Shown here piece by piece: positions 25,567-36,950 of a stretch of DNA of 64,000 bases. Each line of letters starts with the position of its first letter. Within the stretch, counting starts at the first letter, position 1. Made by a program: the position numbers and the translations under genes. Origin of the DNA: Tulasnella sp. 424 (Eukaryota > Basidiomycota > Agaricomycetes > Cantharellales > Tulasnellaceae); NCBI GenBank assembly GCA_019633425.1, contig WSUB01000098.1, forward strand, positions 1-64,000, written 5' to 3'. The notes below the pieces were generated by a model, which searched no databases, had not been told where the DNA came from, and saw nothing but the letters and a program-made list of their open reading frames with translations.

Positions 25567-27546
25567 ATGGCCACGATCACAGTTGATCCTCCAACACTAA
25601 TTTTTTCCGGTTTGTCTCTCTCATTCACGATTGCTTTCTGCTCACTGACATCCACCGATCCTCGACCGCATAGCACCATTCACGGGTGAAAAGGCCGTTA
25701 GAAAGGTGCAACTGACCAATAGAATGGCTCGAACTCCTATCATATTTCAAACCAGGATAGACTCAAGTCAAGCCGAGTTCTCCGTATTGCTTCCTTCCGG
25801 GTACGGAACAATCCTTCCAGGGAAGAGCGTCGAAGTGTCCGGTAAGAGCTGCCGGGCGGAGGATTCAAGTATTTGCTCCTATTAAGCTCTCCTCCCTTTC
25901 AGTTAAGCGCGTCGCTGAGACTGCCCCGGCGGTTTGTGCTGGCACCTACGCAACAGTCAACTTTTATTGGCGAACCCTCTTCGAGAGCGAGGTTCGTTCC
26001 CTGTCAAATGCGAATTACCAGACTCTCAAGCAGCTGGTGAGCAACTTAAGGCCTTATGTATCCGAGATTCTAACTTACCATAACTCTGCACTTACACAGT
26101 GGGGTGTCGCGGGAGAAAGAGCCAAAGCACAAAGATCCAGGAACGGCATTGTCACTGCAGCAATCGAATTGTTTAATACAGGCATCAAGCAGCGTCCTTA
26201 CAGTCAGTCTTCTCCGCTCGAAGCAGCAATACTTAGTTATCCTGAAACGCGTTTATTTCTAGCTACATGGAAAGACCCAAAAGAATGGACTTCCTTCACG
26301 TACCGCCCGGGCGTAGAAAACAGGAAGGCATTGTTCAAGCCTCAGAAGTCGTCTCCAACGACGGGTGGAGCGTTTGGATCCCTATGGAGGTGTGACATGA
26401 AGTACGAACACGAAGATGCAGTCTATACGGTAAGATGAGCCGCAGTCGGCTGGCATGCTTGTCGTGTGCTTAACGCTTACGCCACGACGGGATTAGGTGG
26501 CCCTCAAGGAAATCAGGCTCAGCGGTGCCGTATTGCAGGTCCCCATCGACCGTAAAAAAGTTCTGACTGTACGTGGCCTTCTTACTCGGTATCTGTTAAT
26601 AAACTTGACTGACTGACTTGCGTGGTTCGTTTCCAGCGCGCCGAAAAGGAGCTCAGCGTCTGGAGAGAGCTCGACCACCCCAACATCGGCTTGGTGATAG
26701 GGTGGCTTCTGGAGCCTACCGTATGTCTCATGGCTCCTTGGTACCCAAATGGCGATGTTTTGGCCTTCGTACAGGGACAGAAAAATATGACCCTCAGCGA
26801 TCAGCGAATGAACAGGTGGCGGCTGGTAAGTGCAGGGTTTCATAGCGTTTGCGTATTGTCACTCACACCATATTTTCTTGCAGGTCAAAGAGATTACCGA
26901 AGGGATGGAATACCTCCACTTCAAGAAGGTTATCCACGGGGACTTGCGACATGTAAGCCTGCCGAGGAACAAGGAATCACCATTCCATGATTCTGAGAGA
27001 TTACTGTCAACAGGACCAGGTCCTAGTTGACGAGGATGGACATGCCAAAATCGTTGACTTTGGATTGGCGAAAGTGATCGAAGACGGGGTTGACAACAAG
27101 ATCACAACAAGCATTCGACAGAAGGGGCGATACGAGTACATGGCTCCAGAACTTCTCTTCCACACACCGCCGCGATTGAAAGCGAGCGATGTTTACGCTT
27201 TTGGTCTTTTGATACTCGAGGTGCCTGCTTTCTCTTATTTCCCTGCTGCTCACCTCGCACCCTGTTCTCTAACCCGCATGGCCATCACTTCCTGTAGGTT
27301 GCGGTCGCCCGAGTTGCATTCAGCGGTTTAACCCCAGGTCCCGCTGAGGTAACGCGAAAAATCGTTGAGAAGACGCATCTCCCTGGGCCTGCAAACTTCA
27401 AGCACGTTCTACTGGAGGAGAGTGCTTTTTGGAATATCTTCAACCAATGCACCGCCGATTTGCCTAAGAACCGACCCCTAATGTCAACGGTCAAAGAGCA
27501 ACTCGACAAGGTTCAATCGCCGCTCGGCGACATCTATAGGTCGTAA
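25567..27546 (+). CDS. MSP-like domain fused to a protein kinase, member D
   Basis: Third recent copy, same exon pattern, about 466 aa. The MSP-like domain is slightly closer to the VAP pattern (GTILPGKSVEVSVKRV, with the Pro-Gly turn). The kinase has GGAFGSLWRC, VALKEIR, RAEKELSVWREL, VIHGDLRHDQVLVDEDG, VDFGLAKVIEDG and MAPELLFHTPPR. Catalytic Asp and DFG are present, and the loop Asn is again Gln. It is the copy nearest ERG25 and the most diverged of the three (for example QGQKNMTLSD in place of QAQKARPIGD), consistent with being the oldest. I see no break. Confidence 0.89.
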
Positions 27547-27729
27547 CCGAGTGATAGGAACGCAAGACTCGCCAAGTTCACGCAGTGGATAGTAAAACCA
27601 TAGAGTATGAACGAGCAGGGGTTATAATAATATACTATCTACCTTCTATGAGCGTACTAATAATGTATTACAGACGGTGGGGGTGTGGTAATGGTATGCA
27701 GTGGGGTCAATGACAGACATAACCGACGA

Positions 27730-29036
27730 TTACTGGGTCTTGGCCTTGAAGGCTTCGTTCCAGTCTCCCTTCTCTGCTTGCTGCTCAGCCAAAACACCCT
27801 CAGCCTCGGTCTCGGCCATCAGCTTAGCCTCGATGGCATCGTTCTCGGCCTTGGACAACTCGTGCTTAACAGCAGCACGAGCCTTGGCCTTCTCCTCGGC
27901 GACACGCTTGCGGTATGCGCGGTACTTGTTGTCGGTGCCGAAGATGAAGTCGAGGTAGCGGAAAGAGGTGGAGTAGTTGTTGGTGAAGGCCATGTGGTGG
28001 AAGTCGTGATGCTCAGCGCCAGACCACAAGGGGAAGATGTTGTGGAGGGACCAGGGGAAGTCATAGCCGGAGTGAGCGTCCACTGCTTGCCATAACCGGA
28101 GGACGATCCAGGTGTACATGGTGACGATGTGGAGGTTGCCGGTGAGGTAGCAGTAGAGCAGAGGTCCACCCACGGTACCCAAGCCGAGGATCAAGATCTC
28201 CAAAGGATGAGCGTACTCGGCAGCGAGACCGAAGGGGGCAGAGTACTTGTGATGAAGCTTGTGAATGCGACGGTAGAGGGGTCCGTAGTGAAGGGCTTGG
28301 TGTGCGACGTAGTGCCAGGCGTCTTCAATGATGAAGAAGAGAGCGACTTGAAGTGCCATAGTCTTAAGCTCGGGGAAGGGAACCTGGAACGTTTGCATAC
28401 CAAAGGCGACGGCGAGAGGGTGGAACAGGAAGATCTGCGAAAAAATAGGGTCAGTCACGGGCACCGAAAGCGGTCACATGACGCGTTGAATATTATGGTG
28501 CGAGGGCGCTTTGGACGCTGCACTCGACCAGAACATGATAGAGGAACGGTATTGCTCACCTGAGGGAGTTCGACGGTGAAGTGGGTGAGAAGGACGAGTT
28601 TGGTGCATTCCCATTGCTGGGCGGCGGTTGGGATTTTGTTCTAGTAACACCTCGGCATTAGCCAAAATTCATCGAAAGAAAAACTTCAAAAACGTTGCTT
28701 ACTGGTTGCAACTTCCATTGTCGGAAGTATGGTATGCTGTCAATGATGATCCACGGCACGCAACGGCCAAAGTACACAAACTGGAATGAAGGGCAACACT
28801 CGTCAGTCCAGGTCACAATTTCGGCAACGGCAGTGAAGAACACACACCTCATGGAGGATGAAGCTCATGAGACCAGTTGCAAGTACTGGGTTGCCAACAA
28901 AGATATACCATGCTGCCCATTGTTTTTCAAGCCATGATAACGAAGAAAAGTCGAGCGTGTCGTAGAGGTGAGCTGGGTTTTCCTCTTCATGGAAGAGGCT
29001 CGTAGCGAACGAAGAGAGAGTCGTGGCGTTATACAT
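27730..29036 (-). CDS. ERG25: C-4 methylsterol oxidase (ERG25), ergosterol biosynthesis
   Basis: An ER membrane di-iron oxygenase that oxidises the C-4 methyl groups of sterols on the way to ergosterol. Four exons (29036-28848, 28780-28703, 28640-28560, 28434-27730) give 350 aa. The His clusters of the fatty-acid-hydroxylase superfamily are present: [23 protein letters not shown] and [10 protein letters not shown], with the [23 protein letters not shown] ending typical of ERG25. Hydrophobic segments surround them. A charged Ala/Glu/Lys-rich tail of about 50 residues follows the catalytic region and makes the protein longer than the roughly 300 aa of yeast. This is the only intact copy; two internal fragments lie in the kinase array. 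The stop lies about 180 bp from the end of kinase D, tail to tail. Confidence 0.97.
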
Positions 29037-29624
29037 GGCGGAAGAGGGGAGGAGCGGGGAGGAGGGAGGAGGGGAGGTGAAGATTTGGGTGTCCAGGTGA
29101 GGTGGACTTTTTAAGTAGCGGTGGGAGAGGACGCAAAGAATGAAATGGGACGATTGGTTGCATCGTTCGACTTTTTTCGCTGCCCTGGGACCCTGACGAA
29201 ATTTCGGGCGCCACTACCAAAACATCGCGAGACTTCTTTCACAAACGGCAAATACTCACCGAAATCGTGCCATGTTAGAACGACACCACTTTTTACTATA
29301 GCGACCATGAACGGGGAATGACATTGATTCTATTGTGAATTTCCGACGACAGAGATCTCAGACATCAAGCGGAGGCCGAAGCGAACCAGTAAATAACCAG
29401 GATATGACGAATGCGATCAGAAAGAAGATCACAGTCGGCTAATATAGTGGTACAGAGGGTCAATAGATGGGCAAAAAATCATTGGGTCACGAGGGGCTGT
29501 CGGGCGAAAACGCGAGAGTTTAATCAAAGTGCTAGGAAGAAACGGCTTAAAGACGCACCGATTGTTTATCATGCAGTCATTCTTACAGGTATACCCTGCT
29601 CGACTTCGGCATCCGAAGATTGGT
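29037..29624. promoter_or_regulatory. ERG25 upstream region and 3' flank of the first F-box gene
   Basis: The left part (29037-29310) is the ERG25 5' flank, with a purine-rich (GGAGGGAGGAGG) leader on the plus strand. From about 29316 the sequence matches the 3' flanks of the other two F-box genes. No further gene is seen. Confidence 0.6.
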
Positions 29625-31086
29625 CTAGAGTGGGATACGACGGACTACTCCTGGTCCAAGCTCCTTTGCTAACCACTTCAAATGCCTATCGGAGAATCCA
29701 CTCGCGGCTCCTAGATCAAGCGAATCCAAAGGCGCGAGATCCGCACAGGCTTCTTTGACTGCGTATCGTTCCTTTAACATGTTGCAGATTGTCGCACCAT
29801 CCCAATGACCTTCAAAATGAAGCTCACCCAACCGTAGACGCGTCGTCAAATGTCCTGTGGTTTCGGAAACGCTCGTTAACCATGTAGCGGCTGCGTGTGC
29901 GCTGACGTAGTTAAGGCTGATGACGAACTGCCCCGAGGTCCCTGTGACGTTGCTGCAGGAGAAAGAGCATTGAGTGACCTTGAAATCTACCATGGATGAT
30001 GTTTGAAGAGTCCGAGTGACCCATGATCCAACGGAATCAAGCCACGGTAGGAGGAGATTTTCCGCGTCGGCGACCCCACGTTTCGGGGTGAGGAGGTCAC
30101 GTACTTCGAGCCTCTTGCAGTATTCCATCTGGCGAGGATGTAGTATGCATGAAGCAATGACTACTGGTATATTGTCCAGTCGGACATGGAGGAGGTGGAC
30201 TAAGGTGATCTGAGGAAGGGATGACGGCTCGAGGTCGATTGGGAAGTTCCTACACAGCCAAACCAAACTGAGATGTGCCAACCCGGGGCACTGGCAGAGT
30301 ACGTGAGGTAAATCTGTCCACGGCATGTCCATCTGCTCTAAGGCTAGCGATTTAAGACCTCGGAGGAGGGCCGAGCACCAATGGAAGGGTATGCCGTTCA
30401 GACTAACATGCTGGAGGCGGGGAGCTGAGCCGGCGAAGAGGATCACATCTCCAATCTGTTGAGGATCAAATAAATGACGTTCGAGCGCCATCTCCTCGAG
30501 GTTCGGAGCAGGATCTTGGAGGCGGGTTAAGATTGGTTTGAGTGAGCGTAGATCGAGATGGAAGCTCCGCCATTGAGAAATAAGTGGGGAGACCAAGTCA
30601 AGGAAGGCGTCGTTGGATAGGCTCGGCTTGTACCTTGGAACTCGATGCGCGCCGCTTCGACTCATGTGGATGTCGAGGAGCGACATTTTCGACTTTTCAA
30701 TGGCTGTAGTGATGGCTGCAGCCGGGTTGATGCTGGAAACCACACTCCACATGGAAGGAGTGGTTTGTATGATGACCCTCCAGTGCCAAGCGACTTGCAA
30801 AAGTCCGTTTAGTCGAATGTGATAGTTGGAGAATGGGGCGTAATAGATGCTGTCCTTCAGGATCGTCGCCAACAGTTCGACGGGCAGCTGGTGGATTGGA
30901 TGGCGGGAATTGTGGTCACGAGCAGCAGTCACAGTGTCGAGACTAGCTGCAGTGAGATTGGGTTTAATAGGCGATGACCTATTACAAGATGGGTGAGCAG
31001 GATGCCATTTAGACATTCACGCAGCCATTAGCCCGCGATGTTGGGCGCAAAATGCGGTGCTCGTGTACTCACCTGGCGTCGTCCAT
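29625..31086 (-). CDS. F-box protein, tandem copy 1 (internally shortened)
   Basis: F-box proteins recruit substrates to SCF ubiquitin ligases. The F-box is IHQLPVELLATILKDSIYY followed by LLQVAWHWRVIIQTTPSMW near residues 25-75. The rest is Leu-rich and repeat-like, with no named substrate domain. I prefer a two-exon model: a 14-nt first exon (31086-31073, ATGGACGACGCCAG) and exon 2 (30978-29625), giving 455 aa. All three paralogues keep this start, this GTGAGTACAC donor and the phase, whereas the in-exon ATG at 31016 exists only here. Compared with copies 2 and 3 it lacks about 67 in-frame residues before LHFEGHWDG. Confidence 0.82.
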
Positions 31087-31851
31087 GGGTAATCTCTCGT
31101 GGAAAAGGAGAGGATGTGCAAATGGTCGCTGATGTTCAAGCGATTCCTTGTTGACGGCGCTGACCGCTTGGCGTGTAATCGTGATCGACAGGGGGAAACG
31201 ATGGCCACGGTTGAAACGGCAACTTCTTACCCAATCACCCGCCCGTCCGTCAAACCGCTTTGACAAGATTCAGCCCGCTTCAATTTAAGCACCAAAGATT
31301 CGTATCTATCATCTCCATGTAGCGTGGCTAGTTCAAACCGCTTCAAATCGGCGCCACTAGAGAGCGTCCTGGTCTTTTGTAATCAACGCCCAAGGTAGCC
31401 CGCAAATGATCAGAGCATCGAAAATGGGCTTTGGTCGACTTTAGAACCTTTAACCTGAAATTTTCCTGGCTCACGCTTAGACACTGCTCGTCCTCCGGGC
31501 TCATCGATGGAGGTCGCTGCCTAACCTACGATAGCCTCTCGCTTTAGCGCGCTCTAAGACGCCCAGAAATCCGGTAGATGACATTGATTCCATTGTGAAC
31601 TCCTGACGACAGAAATCTCAGACATTAAGAGGAGGCAAAAGCTAACCAGCAGCCAGGATATGAAGAATGCGATCAGAAAGAAGATTACAATAAGCGAATA
31701 TGCTGGTACAGAGCGTCAATAGATGAGGAAAGAATCATTGGGTCACGAGAGACTGTCAAGCGAAAACGCGAGGGTTTAATCAAAGTGCTGGGAAGAAACG
31801 GCTTAAGGACGCACCGGTTGTTTATCATGCGGCCATTCCTACATGCATACC
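31087..31851. other. Spacer between F-box copies 1 and 2
   Basis: Promoter of copy 1 and 3' flank of copy 2, nearly the same as 33542-34313. No gene visible. Confidence 0.6.
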
Positions 31852-33541
31852 CTAGTCGACTTCGGTATCCGAAGACTGATCTAGGAGTGGCAGATCGTCA
31901 CCACGCACTACTCCTGGTCCAAGCACCTTTGCTAACCACTTCAATTGCTTATCGGAGAATCCGCGCGCGGCTCCGAGATCAAGCGACTCCAGAGGCGCAA
32001 GATCCGCACAGGCTCCTTTGACCGCGTATCGTTCCATTACCATATTGCAGATTGTCGCACCATACCAATGACCACCCTTCAAGTGAAGTTGACGGAGGCC
32101 AGGAAAGACAAAAGATCGGCTTGGAGGTTTGGTAGACACCAACCACTGATACCGTTCTAGCAGGGTCATTGAGCTATGGTCGGTCAAATCAACATCAGTC
32201 ACCTTCGGAAGTCGTTGAAGGGCCTTCCCGAACTGAGAGTTAGGAAAATAACTTCCAGGAAAAAGGTCACTCAACCGAAGATGTGTTGTTAGATCTTGTG
32301 TAGTTTCGGAAACATTCGTTAGCCATGTAGCGGCTGCGAATGCGGTGACGTAGTTAAGGTTGATGACGAACTGCCCCGAGGTCCCTCTGGCGTTGCTGCA
32401 GGAGAAAGATGAATGACTGATCGCAAAATCTACCATGGAGGATGTTCGAAGAGCCCCTGTAACCCATGGTCCAACGGAATCAAGCCACGTTAGGAGGAGA
32501 TTTTCCCCCTCGTCGATCCGGACGTGACCGACCAGGAGGTTACGGACTTCGAGCCTCCTGCAGCATTCCATCTGGCGAGGATGTAGTACGCATGAGGCAA
32601 TTAATACTGGTACATTTTCCAGTCGGATATGAAGGAGATGGGCGAGGGTGATTTGAGGAGGTGATGACGACTCGAGGTCAGTTGGCAAGTGCCCGTGCAG
32701 CCAGACGAAACTGACATGTGCTAGCCCGGGGCACAGGCAGAGTACGTCAAATAAATCCGTCCACGACACCTCCATGTGCTCTAAGGCTAGCGATTTGAGG
32801 CCCCGGAGGAGGGCCGAGCACCATTGGAAGGGGATGCCGCTCAGATTGACGAGCCGGAGGCGAGGAGCTGAACCGGCGAAAAGGATCGCATCTCCAATCT
32901 CTTGAGGATGAAATGAAAGCAGGAAGGGACGTTCGAGTATCACCTCCTCGAGGTTGGGAGCGGGATCTTGGAGACGGGTTAAGAACAATTCGAAGTCCAC
33001 GCGTAGATGGAAGCTCCGCCATTGAGTAATGCGTGGATGGACCAGGTCAAGGAAGACGTCGTTAGATAGACCCAACTCGTACGCTGGAATTTGGTACCCA
33101 AGACCGCGGCTTCGACTCATGTCGATGTCGAGGGGCGACATTTTCGACTTTTCAAGGGCTGCGGTGATAACTGCAGCCGGGTTGATGTTGGAAACTACGC
33201 TCCACATGGAAGGAGTGGATTGTATGATGTCCCTCCAGTACCAAGCGACTTGCGAAAGTTCGCTTAGTCGAATGTGATAGTGGGAGTATGGGGCGTAATA
33301 GATGCTGTCTTTCAGAATCGTCACCAGCAGTTCGACGGGCAGCTGGTGGATTGGACGGCGAGAATTGTGGTCACGAGCAGCAGCCACAGTGTCGAATCCA
33401 GCTGCAGTGCGATTGAGTTTAATAGGCGATGAACTTTTACAAGACGGGTTAGCAGCATGCCATTTAGACAATCACGCAGCCGTTGGCCAACGACGTTGGG
33501 CGCAAAATGCGGTGCTAGTGTACTCACCTGACTCCGTCCAT
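31852..33541 (-). CDS. F-box protein, tandem copy 2
   Basis: Exon 1 (33541-33528, 14 nt, ATGGACGGAGTCAG) plus exon 2 (33433-31852) give 531 aa in frame. The F-box is at the N-terminus (IHQLPVELLVTILKDSIYY), then a long Leu-rich region with recurring short strand-helix units typical of the highly expanded Agaricomycete F-box family. It keeps the LPKVTDVDLTDHSSMTLLERYQW segment missing from copy 1. The codon aligned with the in-exon ATG of copy 1 is TTG here, which supports the short first exon as the true start. The substrate is unknown. Confidence 0.83.
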
Positions 33542-34313
33542 GGCTAATCTCCTGTGGAAAATGAGGGGATATGAGATGGTCGCTGTTGCCCAAATGATTA
33601 CTTGCTGACCGCTCGCCGCGTGTTAGTGATTGGCAGGGAGAAACGACGGTCACGATTGAAACGGCGACTTTCTACCCAATCGCCCGCCCATCCGTCGAAC
33701 GGCGCTTTGACCAGACTGACTCCCCTTCAGCCCGCTTCATTCGATCTTTCTGCTCTAGAGATTAGTATCTATCATCTTCATTCACCGTGACTAGTTCCAA
33801 CCGCTTCAGATCGGCGCCACTAGAGACGTTCCAGGCCTTCTGTAATCAACGCCCAAGGTAGCCCGCAAATGATCAGAGCATTGATAATGGGCTTTGGTCG
33901 ACTTTAGAACCTTCAACCTGAAATTTTCTGGCTCAGGCTTAGACACTGCTCGTCCTCTGGCCTCATCGATGGAGCCTGCTGCCTAACCTGCGATGGCCTC
34001 TCGCTTTAACGCGCTCTAAGACGCGCAGCAATCCGGTAGATGACATTGATTCCATTGCGAACTCCAGACGACAGAAATCTCAGAAATTAGGAGGAGGCCA
34101 AAGCTAACCAGCAGCCAGGATGTGAAGAATGCGATCAGAAAGGAGATTACAATAAGCGAATATGCTGGTACAGAGCGTCAATAGATGAGGAAAGAATCAT
34201 CTTGTCGCGAGGGACTGGCGGGCAAAAACGTGAGGGTTTAGTCAAAGTGCTAGGAAGAAATGGCTTAATGACGCACCGGTTGTTTATCATGCGATCGTTC
34301 CTACAAGCATACC
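33542..34313. other. Spacer between F-box copies 2 and 3
   Basis: Duplicate of the spacer at 31087-31851, carrying the promoter of copy 2 and the 3' flank of copy 3. No gene visible. Confidence 0.6.
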
Positions 34314-36003
34314 CTACTCGACTTCGGTGTCTGAGAACTGGTCTAGTAGTGGGAGATCCTCAACACGTACTACCCCTGGTCCAAGCTCCTTTGCTAACCA
34401 CTTCAACTGCTTATCGGAGACTCTGCGCGCGGCTCCAAGATCAAGCGACTCCAAAGGCGCAAGATCCGCACAGGCTCCTTTGACCGCGTATCGTTCCTTC
34501 ACCATCTTGCAGATTGTCTCACCATACCAATGACCACCCTTCAAGCGAAGCCGACGGAGGCCAGGAAAGGCGAAAGATCGGCTTGGAGGTTTTGTAGACA
34601 CCAGCCACTGATACTGTTCTAGCAGGGTTATTGAGCTCTGGTCGGTCAAATCAACATCAGTCACCTTCGGAAGTTGTTGAAGGGTCTTCCCGAGCAGAGA
34701 ATAAGGAGAATAACTTTCAGGAGGAAGGTCACGTAGCCGAAGGTGCGTCGTCAAATGTCCCATGGTTTCGGAAATGCTCGCTAGCCATGTAGCGACTGCG
34801 TATGCAGTGACCCCGTTAAGGCTGACGTCGAACTGCCCCGAGGTCCCTCGGGCGTTGCTGCAGGAGAAACGCCAACGGGTGATCATGAAATCTACCATAG
34901 ATGACGTTTGAAGAGCCCGAGTGACCCATGGCCCAATGGAATCAAGCCACGGCAGGAGGAGATTTTCCGCATCGGCGATCCGTGCTTGAGCGATGAGGAG
35001 ATTACGAATTTCGAGCCTCCTGCAGTATTCCATCTGGCGAGGATGTAGTATGGATGAAGCAATGAATGCTGGTACACTTTCCAGTTGGACATGAAGGAGG
35101 TGAACAAGGGTGATCTGAGGAAGTGAGGACAGCTCGAGGTCACTTGGCAAGTGCCCATGCAACCAGACGAAACTGAGATGTGCCAAACCGGGGCACTGGC
35201 AGAGTGCGTGAAGTAAATCCATCCATGAAACCTCCATGTGCCCCAGGGCTAGCGATATGATGCCTTGGAGGAGGGCTGAGCACCATTGGAAGGAGATGCC
35301 GCTCAGACTAACACGCCGGAGGCGGGGAGCTGAGCCGGCGAAGAGGATGACATCTCCAATCTCTTGAGGATTAAGTGAAAATACTATGGGATGTTCGAAT
35401 GTCACCTCCTCGAGGTTGGGAGCAGGATCTTGGAGGCGGGTCAAGAATGGTTCGAACGAGTCCACGTGGAGATGGAAGGTCCGCCATTGAGGAATAAGTG
35501 GATACACCAAGTCAAGGAAGGCGTCGTTGGATAGGATTGGCCCATAGATTCCATACTCAGGACTGCATTGTAGACTCATGTCGATGTCGAGGAGCGACAT
35601 TTTCGACTTTTCAATGGCTGTAGTGATGGCTGCAGCTGGGTTGATGCTGGAAACCACGCTCCACATGGAAGGAGTGGATTGTATGATGTCCCTCCAGTAC
35701 CAAGCGACTTGCAAAAGTTCGCCTAGTCGAATGTGATAGTGGGAGTATGGGGCGTAATAGATGCTGTCCTTCAGAATCGTCGCCAGCAGTTCGACGGGCA
35801 GCTGGTGGATTGGACGGCGAGAATTGTGGTCACGAGCAGCAGCCACAGTGTCGAGACTTGCTGCAGTGAAATTGAGTTTAATAGGCGATGACCTTTTACA
35901 AGATGGGTTAGCAGCATGACTTTTAGACGGTCACGCAGCCATTAGCCCGCGACGCTGGGCGCAAGATACGAGGCTAGCTGTGTACTCACCTGACGGAGTC
36001 CAT
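34314..36003 (-). CDS. F-box protein, tandem copy 3
   Basis: Exon 1 (36003-35990, ATGGACTCCGTCAG) and exon 2 (35892-34314) give 530 aa. The F-box LPVELLATILKDSIYY and the Leu-rich C-terminal part match copy 2 over the full length, including the LPKVTDVDLTDQSSITLLEQYQW segment. The position of the in-exon ATG of copy 1 is CCG here. Without the 14-nt exon this gene would have no usable start before the F-box. The frame is intact. Confidence 0.83.
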
Positions 36004-36950
36004 GAGAAATCTCCTGTGAAAAGGGAGAGGATATGCAAATGGTCGCTGACGCCCAGATGGTGACGGCGCTGAGCGCTCGCGTGTGCCAGCGATCGACAGG
36101 GAGAAACGACGGTCACGGTTGAAACGGCGACTTTCTGACCTATCACCCGCCCTCCCGTCAAACGCTTTGACCAGACTGACTCCCCTCCAACCCGCTCCAA
36201 TCGAATTTTAAGCTCGAGAGATTCGTATCTATTATCTTCATTTACCGTGACTAGTTCCGACCGCTTCAAACCGGTGCCACTAGAGATGGTCCACTGGGCC
36301 TTCTGGAATCAGGTCGCCCGCAAATGATCAGAGCATCGACAATGGGCCTTGGGCGACTTTAGAACCTTCAACCTAGAAACTTATTGGTTCACGGCTAACC
36401 GTTGCTCGTCCTCTGGCCTCATCGATGGAGGTCGCTGTCTTACCTGCGATGGCCTCTCGCTTTGACGCGCTCTAAGACCGCAGTAATCCGGTAATAAACT
36501 CCTGAACAAGAAAGGGGTCTCTGGCGAGCTCGGAACTTATATAACTGTAACGAGCTTTTGCATCGTGTACCGATCAGGCGGTTTCAACGCGGGCGCATCC
36601 GGCCAGGTTTTCTCGCCCTGAAACGTAAAAGTACTCCCTGGCCTTCGGTGCGCTGCCCACGCCAAAAAGTCATCGACTAGGGTCAAATGGATTGCGGATG
36701 TTCCGCTACGATGCACTCGATTGAAATTCAAAAAGACGGTGGCCCCTCGAAATAGGCTAGCGGCCATCTTCGTCGAGCCACGGACGGTTACAAAAAGCTG
36801 CACCCCAACGTCTTTCAAGCCAGACGTGGTTCCCCCTCCCCATCCTCTGATCTCTGAACCTCGCCTTCCATCTACCTTTTGCTTCTGCCTTTCGCTCTGA
36901 GGAAGGTATTATCATCCGGAACGTCAAATCGATCAACTGGACTTATCACT
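36004..36950. other. Interval upstream of F-box copy 3
   Basis: The first 500 bp is the copy 3 promoter, similar to the other F-box spacers. A 93-codon open frame on the minus strand (36537-36818) has no recognisable domain and no partner exons; I do not call it a gene. Confidence 0.5.

Larger units (their letters stand above)
19491..27680 (+). repeat. Three-unit tandem duplication carrying MSP-kinase genes B, C and D
   Basis: Units start at about 19491, 22310 and 25148 (spacing about 2.82 and 2.84 kb), each opening with ACTATATAGCAG. Each unit holds about 400 bp of upstream sequence, one complete ten-exon gene, and a shared 3' flank that ends in AATGTAT(A/C/T)ACAG. Units one and two then run into a roughly 250-bp piece of ERG25. 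Unit three runs into the 3' end of the intact ERG25. Introns are as similar as exons, so the duplications are recent. Confidence 0.9.
29316..36500. repeat. Three-unit tandem duplication carrying F-box genes
   Basis: Units begin at about 29316, 31577 and 34040 with the shared string ATGACATTGATTC and have periods of about 2.26, 2.46 and 2.46 kb. Genes and intergenic DNA are both duplicated. The first unit is shorter because its gene has lost about 67 codons. Confidence 0.88.

Noticed and set aside
27685..28095. 136-codon open frame on the plus strand
   Set aside because: Exact antisense of the ERG25 last exon; its Leu/Val-rich look is the shadow of that coding sequence.
35931..36269. Long minus-strand frame upstream of F-box copy 3
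   Set aside because: It overlaps the proposed first exon and intron, and the equivalent frames in the other copies are not conserved.
36537..36818. 93-codon minus-strand frame that could be a small gene
   Set aside because: No domain, no partner exons and no counterpart in the duplicated F-box flanks; chance open frame cannot be excluded.
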